From NCBI GenBank assembly GCA_035505995.1, contig DATJQF010000077.1, positions 1 through 23,447 of the forward strand: a stretch of 23,447 bases of DNA. Reading direction: 5' to 3'. The first letter of the stretch is position 1. Each line of letters opens with the position of its first letter. The stretch comes from DATJQF01 sp035505995 (GTDB lineage: Bacteria; Bacteroidota; Bacteroidia; Bacteroidales; FEN-979). Below, piece by piece: positions 16,193 to 22,682 of this stretch. The translations under genes and the position numbers were made by a program. A model generated the notes under the pieces. It did no database searches. It was not told the DNA's origin and saw only the letters and a list, made by a program, of their open reading frames with translations.

Positions 16193-18433
16193 ATGAAAAA
16201 TATCTCTAAAGTCTGTGGTTTGCTGATGCTGATCGCTCTGGCAGGTACATTTCGTCAGGCATCCGGACAGAACCCGGGATCTTCACAGAGCGATCCGGAC
16301 AGCATCAGAATCGAAGCGTTGATCAGCAGGATGACGCTGGAGGAGAAGATCGGACAATTGTCGCTTTTTACTTCCGACTGGACCGTGACCGGTCCGTCGC
16401 TGAACCCGGATTATAAGAACCTCGTCCGGCAGGGCAAGGCAGGCGCGATCTTCAATGCCTATACCGTGGATTTTATAAAAGAGCTGCAACGGACCGCGGT
16501 GGAGGAATCCAGGCTGAAGATCCCCCTGATCTTCGGGTACGATGTGATCCACGGCCACCGGACGATATTCCCCATCCCGCTGGGACAGGCGGCCAGCTGG
16601 GACCTGGAGGCCATTGAGCATTCCTGCCAGATCGCTGCGACGGAAGCTTCTGCCGAAGGCCTCGACTGGACCTTTGCCCCCATGGTGGATATTACCCGGG
16701 ATCCCAGGTGGGGAAGGGTGTCGGAAGGGTCGGGGGAGGACACCTGGCTGGGATCAAAGATCTCTGCCGTGCGGGTACAGGGTTTTCAGGGGACCCGTCT
16801 GAAGGATCCGCATACGGTGATGGCATGTGTAAAGCATTTCGCGGCATACGGTGCTCCGCAGGGAGGCCGGGACTACAACATCGTGGATCTGTCGGAACTT
16901 TCCCTTTACGAAACCTATCTGCCGCCTTATAAAGCGGCAGTGGAGGCCGGGGTGGGTTCCGTCATGACCTCTTTCAACGAGATCAATGGCATGCCTTCCA
17001 CCGCCAACCGCTGGCTGCTGACCGACCTGCTTCGTAATCAGTGGGGGTTCAAAGGATTTGTGGTCACGGATTATACTTCGATCAATGAACTGGTTCCCCA
17101 CGGAGTGGCGGGAACGCTGAAAGATGCGGCGGCACTGGCCCTGAATGCCGGCGTGGATATGGATATGCAGGGATCGGCCTACCTGAGCTCCCTGGGTGAT
17201 CTGGTAAATTCCGGTCAGGTCACGGTGGACCAGATCGATGCGGACGTTCGGAGGATCCTGAAAGCAAAATTCGAACTGGGGTTGTTCGACGATCCCTACC
17301 GGGGGATCACCCGGGAACGCGAGCAAACGGAGATCATGACGCCGGAAGACCTGGCCTTTGCCAGAAAATTCGTATCCGAGTCCTGCGTATTGCTGAAAAA
17401 CGATCACCATACCCTCCCCATTCCCGCCACGGTTAAAACCCTTGCCGTGATCGGTCCGCTGGCCAATTCCAAAAGGGACATGCTCGGGAACTGGTCGGCA
17501 GCAGGCAATGCCGATAAATGCGTGACCCTGCTGGAAGGGATCAGGAACCGGTTTGGGGACAAACTGAGCATCCTGTATGAGAAGGGTTGCGGGATCAATG
17601 ATTCATTGACAAACGGATTCAACGCAGCCATTACGGCGGCTGATAAGGCCGATTTCGTGATCCTGGCCCTCGGCGAAAGCGAGGGAATGAGCGGGGAAGC
17701 GGCCAGCCGGTCGATCATCGGACTGCCCGGCATGCAGGAGGAGCTGGCGGAAAGGGTCATCCAATCAGGCAAGCCGTCCGTGGTAGTGCTGTTCAACGGA
17801 CGACCCCTGGTGCTGAGCCGCCTGGATCAGCTGGCTCCTGCCATCCTCGAGACCTGGTTCGGAGGGACCGAAGCCGGCAACGGGATCGCCGATATCCTTT
17901 CGGGAGATTACAATCCGTCGGGAAAGCTTACCATGAGCTTTCCGCGGGATGAAGGCCAGATCCCGGTTTATTACAACATGAAGAACACCGGCCGTCCTTT
18001 CGATCCGGCCCATCCCGGTGAAAAATATGTTTCCCGCTACCTGGATGTTCCCAATTCCCCGCTTTACCCGTTCGGGTACGGTCTGAGCTACACCAGCTTT
18101 ACTTATTCAAACCTTACGGTGACCGTTTCGGGGAACGATATTCTGGTCACGGCAGATGTCACCAACAAGGGTGACCAGGATGGCACCGAGGTTGCACAAC
18201 TGTATATCCGGGATATGGTGGGATCGATCACGCGCCCATTGCGCGAGCTGAAGGGATTTCAGCGAATACTGATCAAAAAAGGAGAGACCGCTCACCTCTC
18301 CTTCAGGCTCACCAAAGATGATCTTGCATTCTTCCACCCGGACCTGAAGAAATACTGGGAGCCGGGAGAGTTTACGGCCTATGTTGGAGGGAATTCTGAT
18401 GCTACATTGGCCAAAACATTCCGGATCAAATAG
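16193..18433 (+). CDS. GH3 family beta-glucosidase (BglX-like), secreted
   Basis: 746 residues. A signal peptide (MKNISKVCGLLMLIALAGTF, cleavage near ASGQ, no lipobox) predicts the periplasm. The GH3 N-terminal barrel (about 35-365) carries IFGYDVIHGHRTIFPIPLG, FAPMVDITRDPRWGRVSEG, CVKHFAAYGAPQGGRDYN and the nucleophile D293 in GFVVTDYTS. The alpha/beta sandwich domain (about 395-620) carries GESEGMSGEAASRS, where E502 is the likely acid/base by position. The C-terminal fibronectin-III-like domain begins after YPFGYGLSYTSF. Length and domain order are those of BglX. In Bacteroidota, GH3 enzymes next to GH144 genes are known to hydrolyse beta-1,2-linked gluco-oligosaccharides (the B. thetaiotaomicron BT3567 example, from memory), which fits here, but GH3 specificity is not readable from sequence and other beta-glucosides are possible. 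Confidence 0.93.
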   Translation: MKNISKVCGLLMLIALAGTFRQASGQNPGSSQSDPDSIRIEALISRMTLEEKIGQLSLFTSDWTVTGPSLNPDYKNLVRQGKAGAIFNAYTVDFIKELQRTAVEESRLKIPLIFGYDVIHGHRTIFPIPLGQAASWDLEAIEHSCQIAATEASAEGLDWTFAPMVDITRDPRWGRVSEGSGEDTWLGSKISAVRVQGFQGTRLKDPHTVMACVKHFAAYGAPQGGRDYNIVDLSELSLYETYLPPYKAAVEAGVGSVMTSFNEINGMPSTANRWLLTDLLRNQWGFKGFVVTDYTSINELVPHGVAGTLKDAAALALNAGVDMDMQGSAYLSSLGDLVNSGQVTVDQIDADVRRILKAKFELGLFDDPYRGITREREQTEIMTPEDLAFARKFVSESCVLLKNDHHTLPIPATVKTLAVIGPLANSKRDMLGNWSAAGNADKCVTLLEGIRNRFGDKLSILYEKGCGINDSLTNGFNAAITAADKADFVILALGESEGMSGEAASRSIIGLPGMQEELAERVIQSGKPSVVVLFNGRPLVLSRLDQLAPAILETWFGGTEAGNGIADILSGDYNPSGKLTMSFPRDEGQIPVYYNMKNTGRPFDPAHPGEKYVSRYLDVPNSPLYPFGYGLSYTSFTYSNLTVTVSGNDILVTADVTNKGDQDGTEVAQLYIRDMVGSITRPLRELKGFQRILIKKGETAHLSFRLTKDDLAFFHPDLKKYWEPGEFTAYVGGNSDATLAKTFRIK

Positions 18434-18442
18434 TCATTGGAG

Positions 18443-18476
18443 CACAGAGGCTACGGATTAAACTGGTTCTCACGGA
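18443..18476 (+). repeat. Degenerate 34-bp repeat, copy 1
   Basis: Begins CACAGAGGCTACGG and ends TCTCACGGA. It aligns without gaps to 19931-19964 at 25 of 34 positions, in the same orientation. It lies in the 139-bp gap between the convergent GH3 and GH144-like genes. Confidence 0.6.
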
Positions 18477-18572
18477 CGCCGTTCGTCGTTCGAAATTCTT
18501 ACGTCGCAGCTTGGATGTCGTCCTTTATTCAAATCCGGGAATATGCGGTTGACGAATAGGATAATTTGCATT

Positions 18573-19979
18573 TTATTTTCCCTGGAGCCATCCCCCCGTA
18601 AATCCTGCTTTCAATAGTCCGTGGGTGATATACGGATTTTTCTTCAGGATGTTCCAGATCAGCCCTGTGCGGTAATTTTCTATCATGATCAGGATCGGGC
18701 CCTGGTCGATGCCGATATAGTCCTTATCAATCCAGCCGTTCTCATTCCCGTTCCCCCAGGTAAAGGTAGGGTTAAACGAATCCTTGAAGCCATATTCCTG
18801 GTACAGCGCGGTTCCGTATTTGTCAAACATGGCCCGAAGAGCGGGAATGCAGATCTCCGGTGCAAACGGGATCGATCCGCCGGCTGCCGCGGGAGCGATC
18901 GTGCCGTCGTCCACATGGTAATCCGCCGCCGTTCCCCTTGCCGAGTATCCGTCGAATACGACCTCTTTTCCGTTCCAGTCATGTGTGGCATACCCCGGAC
19001 CGTCACAGGCGGTCAGTCCCCAGATGCTGTCGCTATAATCGCGGAACTTCCCGGGATTATCTTTCGCATAAGCTTGCTGAGCGATGGTTGCCCTCCTTGA
19101 ATTCTCGAAATAATCGATCCCTTTCGCCCGCATGTATGGATCGCGGATCCCCCGGAAATCAATGAACATATGCGAATACTGATGGCCGAACAAGGGGCCG
19201 AAGTTCACGTGTTCCTGTCCGTACCATGCAGCCCAGTGGTAATGTGAGGTCCATGCGTTCCAGCAGGAAACGGGCACGGGATGCGAAGGAGAGCCGATCG
19301 CCATCAGGATCAGGATCATGGCTTCATTGTACCCGTACCAGTAGCTGTTCAGGAATCCCGATTCCGGATGCCATCCCATGCTGAGGATATCCTTTCCGTT
19401 CAGGGTCCAGTCCCACTCCACCCTGCGGTAGAGCAGGTCTGCAAGATCCCGGATCTCTTTTTCAGCCTCGTTGTTCGCGTCAAAATAGCTCATGCAGGCG
19501 AGGATCCCTGCCATCAGCAGACCGGTGTCGATGGTGGATAATTCGACATCCTTGAAACGGTACCCGGTTCTCATCTCGAGGAAGTGGTAAAAAAGTCCCC
19601 GGTATCCTCCGGTCCCTGCCGTGGCCGGTCCCTGGCCAAGATTCCAGAGGAACCGCAGCGTTTTCAGTACCCGTTCCGCGGCTTCCTTCCGGCTGATATA
19701 GTTGCGGTCCGCTCCTATAATGCAGGCGGTAAGTCCGAAGCCCACCGCGGCAATGCTGGAAAAAGTCCGGGTCGGATACCGGTCTGGGATGAGCCCGGTG
19801 GCGGGGTCGGCCAGCTCCCAGAAATAATTGAATGTGCGGTGCTCGACATCTTCGAGCGAGAACGATGCGGGTATAGGCGGTACCTGCTTCGTTTCCGACC
19901 GCAAGAAGCATCCCTGGGTAAAGGTCAGAACACAGAGTACACAGATAAAACAGATTTTCACAGATCTCTTTTTCACCAT
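18573..19979 (-). CDS. Divergent GH144-superfamily (glucoamylase-domain) lipoprotein
   Basis: 468 residues. Lipobox FTQGC (C24), then one (alpha/alpha)6 domain (about 38-460): EHRTFNYFWELADPATGLIP, FSSIAAVGFGLTACIIGADR, DVELSTIDTGLLMAGILACM, YWYGYNEAMILILMAIGSPS, GIDQGPILIMIENYRTGLIW. It is clearly homologous to the catalytic domain of the product at 14164-16143 but lacks Ig modules and differs at key positions: S148 and D151 stand where that protein has D366 and E369, while E219 matches E438. It may be an exo-acting or differently specific enzyme, such as the sophorose-releasing GH144 enzyme described from Parabacteroides (from memory). Activity unproven. The start lies 4 nt after the esterase stop, so the two are cotranscribed. 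Residues 6-16 of the signal peptide are encoded by a dispersed repeat (19931-19964). Confidence 0.85.
   Translation of the reverse strand: MVKKRSVKICFICVLCVLTFTQGCFLRSETKQVPPIPASFSLEDVEHRTFNYFWELADPATGLIPDRYPTRTFSSIAAVGFGLTACIIGADRNYISRKEAAERVLKTLRFLWNLGQGPATAGTGGYRGLFYHFLEMRTGYRFKDVELSTIDTGLLMAGILACMSYFDANNEAEKEIRDLADLLYRRVEWDWTLNGKDILSMGWHPESGFLNSYWYGYNEAMILILMAIGSPSHPVPVSCWNAWTSHYHWAAWYGQEHVNFGPLFGHQYSHMFIDFRGIRDPYMRAKGIDYFENSRRATIAQQAYAKDNPGKFRDYSDSIWGLTACDGPGYATHDWNGKEVVFDGYSARGTAADYHVDDGTIAPAAAGGSIPFAPEICIPALRAMFDKYGTALYQEYGFKDSFNPTFTWGNGNENGWIDKDYIGIDQGPILIMIENYRTGLIWNILKKNPYITHGLLKAGFTGGWLQGK
19931..19964 (+). repeat. Degenerate 34-bp repeat, copy 2, inside a signal-peptide coding region
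   Basis: Begins CACAGAGTACACAG and ends TTTTCACAGA; related to 18443-18476 (25 of 34 identical, ungapped, direct orientation). Internally it is made of CACAGA-like units. On the minus strand it codes for the hydrophobic SVKICFICVLC stretch of the GH144-like lipoprotein. Confidence 0.65.
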
Positions 19980-19994
19980 TTCACTATTTCACTA
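19971..19994 (+). repeat. Three tandem 8-bp units at a gene junction
   Basis: TTTCACCA, TTTCACTA, TTTCACTA in direct succession. On the minus strand these units contain both the TAG stop of the esterase gene (19986-19984) and the ATG start of the GH144-like gene (19979-19977). Confidence 0.8.
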
Positions 19995-20721
19995 TCTTCT
20001 TATGTTCCAGGAACCAGTTATACAGTGCCGTTCCGGCGTAGGCTTTTGTCCATACATCATGCCCTGCATCCGGGTAGATCGTGAACTTCACGTCTCCGCC
20101 GCATTCCTTCAGCGCATCCACCATATCCTGCTGCTCTTTGATAGGAACCACATTATCCTGAGCACCATGGAACGCCCAGACCGGCACCTCTTTCAGCCGG
20201 CAGGCCCGGTCGGGATCCCCTCCTCCGCACAGCGGCGCAATGGCTGCAAACCATTCAGGGTATTCCGTTGCAAATTCCCAGGTTCCTCTTCCTCCCATGC
20301 TGAGACCCGTCAGGTAGATCCGCGATCGGTCAATGGCTAACTTGTGCACGAGGATCTCCATCAGAGCGTTCAGCTCTTCCGGTACCCAGGTTCCGTTCCC
20401 GGGCGCCTGAGGTGATACCACGATGAACGGGAAATCCGGAAGGGTATCAACCATCCTCGGCGGTCCCTGCTTCTTGACCAGTTCGAGGTTGGTGCCGCGC
20501 TCTCCCGAGCCATGCAGGAAAAGGATCATTGGCCAGGTCTGGTCTTTCTGCCCGTATTTCTCCGGCAGGAACAGCAGGAAATGTCCGGCTGCATAATAGG
20601 AGATCTTTTTCTCCCAGGATTGCGGATGCTGACCGGGGACAAGGGTCCATTTCGATTGCGGCGAGCAGGAGACGAACCATAAAAGGGTACAGCCCGCAAT
20701 AACACGGAGGATCCTTTTCAT
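19984..20721 (-). CDS. Alpha/beta-hydrolase esterase lipoprotein
   Basis: 245 residues. A short signal ends in a lipobox-like FVSC (C19). The alpha/beta-hydrolase fold shows the oxyanion segment ILFLHGSGERG, nucleophile elbow GLSMGG (S141), acid D189 in FHGAQDNVVP and base H221 in DAGHDVW, so the catalytic triad is complete. It resembles the PHB-depolymerase/phospholipase-carboxylesterase type often encoded in Bacteroidota glycan loci. Likely periplasmic or surface-exposed ester hydrolysis. In this context it may remove acetyl, succinyl or similar groups from a glucan before the glycosidases act (inference). First gene of a two-gene operon with the GH144-like lipoprotein; the ATG at 20721 has no clear Shine-Dalgarno. 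Confidence 0.85.
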   Translation of the reverse strand: MKRILRVIAGCTLLWFVSCSPQSKWTLVPGQHPQSWEKKISYYAAGHFLLFLPEKYGQKDQTWPMILFLHGSGERGTNLELVKKQGPPRMVDTLPDFPFIVVSPQAPGNGTWVPEELNALMEILVHKLAIDRSRIYLTGLSMGGRGTWEFATEYPEWFAAIAPLCGGGDPDRACRLKEVPVWAFHGAQDNVVPIKEQQDMVDALKECGGDVKFTIYPDAGHDVWTKAYAGTALYNWFLEHKKIVK

Positions 20722-20738
20722 ACTAAAAGGGATATTTG

Positions 20739-20746
20739 CGAAGGTA
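20739..20746 (-). promoter_or_regulatory. Possible -7 element for the esterase/GH144-like operon
   Basis: Minus strand reads TACCTTCG, one mismatch from TAnnTTTG, placed 17 nt before ATG 20721. No good -33 element seen. Weak call. Confidence 0.35.
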
Positions 20747-20803
20747 ATGAAAAACCTGGCCGAAAGGCACGAATGGATCCCTTAACATATTTGCTCCGCA
20801 AAA

Positions 20804-20821
20804 CTGTGATCAATCTCACAG
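20804..20821. promoter_or_regulatory. Crp/Fnr-family operator, TGTGA-N6-TCACA
   Basis: CTGTGA and TCACAG form perfect 6-bp inverted arms around a 6-nt spacer (TCAATC). It sits in the 178-bp gap between the divergent esterase and DsrE-like genes, centred about 87 nt before the DsrE-like ATG and 92 nt before the esterase ATG, so either or both could be controlled. A Crp/Fnr-family regulator gene lies at the end of this window. Confidence 0.65.
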
Positions 20822-20869
20822 AAATTCCCCCGAACCCTATACGGCCGGTTTGAATTTTTATTTATTTTT

Positions 20870-20882
20870 ACCTGAAACAGGT
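20870..20882 (+). other. Small inverted repeat in the DsrE-like leader
   Basis: ACCTG and CAGGT surround AAA: five-bp perfect arms, 17 nt before the ATG. It could be a small hairpin or a protein site; too short to judge. No clear -7 element is visible for the DsrE-like gene in 20822-20899. Confidence 0.25.
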
Positions 20883-20899
20883 TCTTAAAAAGAAATGCG

Positions 20900-21376
20900 A
20901 TGAAAAAAATCTTCTGGACGCTGCTGATGGCTGTAACTCTGCTTTCATGCAATCAGCAAAAAGAAAAAGGAACCGCACGGGAAGGCATGGTGATTGATTC
21001 CACTGTACCAGCCTGCTGTGCGAAAGACGGTATTCTGATTCACATTTCCTCGGGGTACGGCAATTCTCATAAGGTCCTGATGGCGCTTAAAATGGCGCTG
21101 ATGATGTCAAAAGATAAGGACGTTCTGCTGTACCTCGATATTGACGCAGTGAAGCTGGTGCTGAAGGATTCCAAAGACCTGAAATTTGATGAATTCCCCA
21201 CCTTGAAAGAATTGCTGCAACAGTTGATCGCGGCAAAAGTCATGATAATGGCTTGTCCAACCTGCCTGAAAATAGCGGGAAAAAGCGAGACAGACCTGAT
21301 CCCCGGTGTGGTCGTTGCCCGGAAGGACGCGTTCTTCTCGTTTACCAAAGGGAGAATCGTGACCCTCGATTATTGA
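20900..21376 (+). CDS. DsrE/DsrF-like sulfur-relay-fold lipoprotein
   Basis: 158 residues. The N-terminus MKKIFWTLLMAVTLLSCNQQ is a lipoprotein signal (C17), so the protein should be anchored outside the cytoplasm. Residues about 44-158 match the DsrE fold: GILIHISSGYGNSHKVLMAL, DKDVLLYLDIDAVKLVL, TLKELLQQLIAAKVMIMACP, GVVVARKDAFFSF. The pair C119 and C122 (ACPTC) is at the place of the sulfur-carrying cysteine in DsrE-like proteins; an additional C39-C40 pair precedes the domain. DsrE proteins normally carry persulfide in the cytoplasm; an exported lipidated form is less usual. It has its own upstream region with a Crp/Fnr-type site and is convergent with the NifX operon, ending 42 bp from it. 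Role unknown; thiol or sulfur chemistry at the envelope is a guess. Confidence 0.8.
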   Translation: MKKIFWTLLMAVTLLSCNQQKEKGTAREGMVIDSTVPACCAKDGILIHISSGYGNSHKVLMALKMALMMSKDKDVLLYLDIDAVKLVLKDSKDLKFDEFPTLKELLQQLIAAKVMIMACPTCLKIAGKSETDLIPGVVVARKDAFFSFTKGRIVTLDY

Positions 21377-21418
21377 TCGGGAAGGAAAAGCGCCCCGCGG
21401 CAGGGAACGGAGGAATTT

Positions 21419-21790
21419 TCAGAAGTGTTCCGGATGGTGATCGCAGCCTTCGTGCTGACGGCAGGTTTGTTTGTTGTCTTCCACCTGACCCCCGAGGAAA
21501 GCCTGAACGACGGATACCGCCTCTCCTTCGCAACCCCTGATGACTTCAACGCCCTGTGCATACATATGCTGTATTGCCCCGGCGCCTATATTCCCGGCTA
21601 ACAGGATGGTTACCCCTTTATCGGCCAGGATGGAAGCGATACCCGATTTGCATCCGCATCCCTGGTCGGGATGAATTAATTCAGTGTTCTGGATCTTGTT
21701 TTCAGGTGAGATCGTAAATACATAGTATTGTTCGGCGTGACCGAAATGGGTGTCCACATTTCCGTCGTGGACAGGCATCGCAATTTTCAT
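21419..21790 (-). CDS. NifX/ORP-family protein (dinitrogenase Fe-Mo cofactor fold), copy A
   Basis: 123 residues. MKIAMPVHDGNVDTHFGHAEQYYVF opens with the family pattern (HFG at 15-17), followed by GCGCKSGIASILADKGVTIL and the glycine motif AGNIGAGAIQHMYAQGVEVI, which B and C lack. The tail TCRQHEGCDHHPEHF is rich in Cys and His and may bind metal. Members (NifX, NafY, the orange protein ORP, MTH1175) bind metal-sulfur clusters or their precursors. Its ATG forms an ATGA overlap with the TGA stop of copy B. Last gene of the DUF134 operon. Membership in this family does not indicate nitrogen fixation. Confidence 0.9.
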   Translation of the reverse strand: MKIAMPVHDGNVDTHFGHAEQYYVFTISPENKIQNTELIHPDQGCGCKSGIASILADKGVTILLAGNIGAGAIQHMYAQGVEVIRGCEGEAVSVVQAFLGGQVEDNKQTCRQHEGCDHHPEHF

Positions 21791-22131
21791 GATAGTGGGT
21801 GTTTTTGTACTTGTTTATGCTGAATGATCCGAAGGATATCTCCAACGGTTTTGCTGCAGTCGGTGAGCAGGGTCATCCGGATGTCCTGGTCCGCCATCTC
21901 TTTCCGGACCCTTACCCCGAAATCGGCGGAAACAATATGCCGGACATTTTTCCCGATCAGGCATTGCAGGATAGCTTCCCCCGCGCATTCCTTTTTCTTC
22001 TGGTCGCAGTTCTCGAGTACTTCCGTGGTGCCGGTTTCCTCATCATAGATGTGAAAGAAGCAGCATCTTCCGAAATGACATGCCACCGGGGAGGATATCT
22101 CCCTGTCCTGGGCTGAAATAGCTATTTTCAT
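21787..22131 (-). CDS. NifX/ORP-family protein, copy B
   Basis: 114 residues from ATG 22131, preceded by AAGGAA as a good Shine-Dalgarno. A longer reading to 22230 would run through the end of copy C in another frame and is rejected. MKIAISAQDREISSPVACHF continues into GRCCFFHIYDEETG and KNVRHIVSADFGVRVRKEM. It shares the HFGRC-FF motif with copy C, but the glycine-rich NIGxGA motif of copy A is replaced by SADFGVRV. Cysteines at 18, 23, 24, 42, 49, 57 and 92 make it unusually Cys-rich. Separated from copy C by 7 nt; ATGA overlap with copy A. Probably a cluster-binding or scaffold partner (inference). Confidence 0.88.
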   Translation of the reverse strand: MKIAISAQDREISSPVACHFGRCCFFHIYDEETGTTEVLENCDQKKKECAGEAILQCLIGKNVRHIVSADFGVRVRKEMADQDIRMTLLTDCSKTVGDILRIIQHKQVQKHPLS

Positions 22132-22138
22132 GGTTTCC

Positions 22139-22663
22139 TTATTTCTTCTTGTTTCCTGCACGGAATCTATGTCCCTGGCCTGAACCGCCTCCGGATTGCC
22201 TCCGGGCTGCCATTCCCTTTCCCAGTTCAAAATGAGGTGCAGGGGGTATCTGGTCTGACGGTTTCCCGCAGCGTCCTAATCCCCTGCCGGTGCGGGGACC
22301 CTTGCCCTCCGGACCGGTATGATCTAAGTTTGGCATATTAAGTTGATGGGTGGTTAATATTTTCGCAATACGGTCGATCCTGATGTCTTCATCCGGCTGC
22401 AGGATCATCTGAATTCTGTATTTATTGAGCAGTTGCTGAACATTGGTACCGAAATCACCGGAAATGATCTTTTTTATATTTGCCTTTACCAGCTTGCCTA
22501 CTATGATCTCTGCCCTGCATCCCGGCGAGGATTTTCCGGGATTCTCCATAAATTCGGATTTCCCGGTGATCTCATCCAGGATATAAAAGAAAGCGCACCT
22601 TCCGAAATGGCGGTCTATCTTCGATTGTGTATCGGCTTCCTGTGCAGTGATGGCTACTTTCAT
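22139..22663 (-). CDS. NifX/ORP-family protein fused to a DUF5320-like tail, copy C
   Basis: 174 residues from ATG 22663. The in-frame reading extends upstream to 22834 but overlaps the DUF134 gene, so the MKVAITAQEADTQSKIDRHF start is chosen. Residues 1-107 are a NifX-like domain (HFGRCAFFYILDEITG, NIKKIISGDFGTNVQQLL). At M110 a second segment begins, MPNLDHTGPEGKGPRTGRGL, followed by GRCG and a Gly/Arg-rich end (RRQSGGGSGQGHRFRAGNKKK). That segment matches the start of DUF5320 proteins, usually separate small genes beside NifX-like genes in anaerobes. It lies 19 nt after the DUF134 stop and is the second gene of the operon. The ATG at codon 110 (22336) could also serve as an internal start. 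Confidence 0.87.
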   Translation of the reverse strand: MKVAITAQEADTQSKIDRHFGRCAFFYILDEITGKSEFMENPGKSSPGCRAEIIVGKLVKANIKKIISGDFGTNVQQLLNKYRIQMILQPDEDIRIDRIAKILTTHQLNMPNLDHTGPEGKGPRTGRGLGRCGKPSDQIPPAPHFELGKGMAARRQSGGGSGQGHRFRAGNKKK

Positions 22664-22682
22664 ACTGTCGTTCCGGTAACAA

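Noticed and set aside
21377..21418. Bidirectional terminator between the DsrE-like gene and NifX copy A
   Set aside because: The GC-rich stretch (GCGCCCCGCGGC) gives only a poor stem and no T-run follows on either strand.
22132..22230. N-terminal extension of NifX copy B up to 22230
   Set aside because: It overlaps the tail of copy C in another frame; ATG 22131 has a good AAGGAA site and the family-typical start.
21419..22663. Reading the NifX-type genes as evidence for nitrogen fixation
   Set aside because: No nifHDK, nifB or nifEN gene is present; the family is widespread in anaerobes without nitrogenase.
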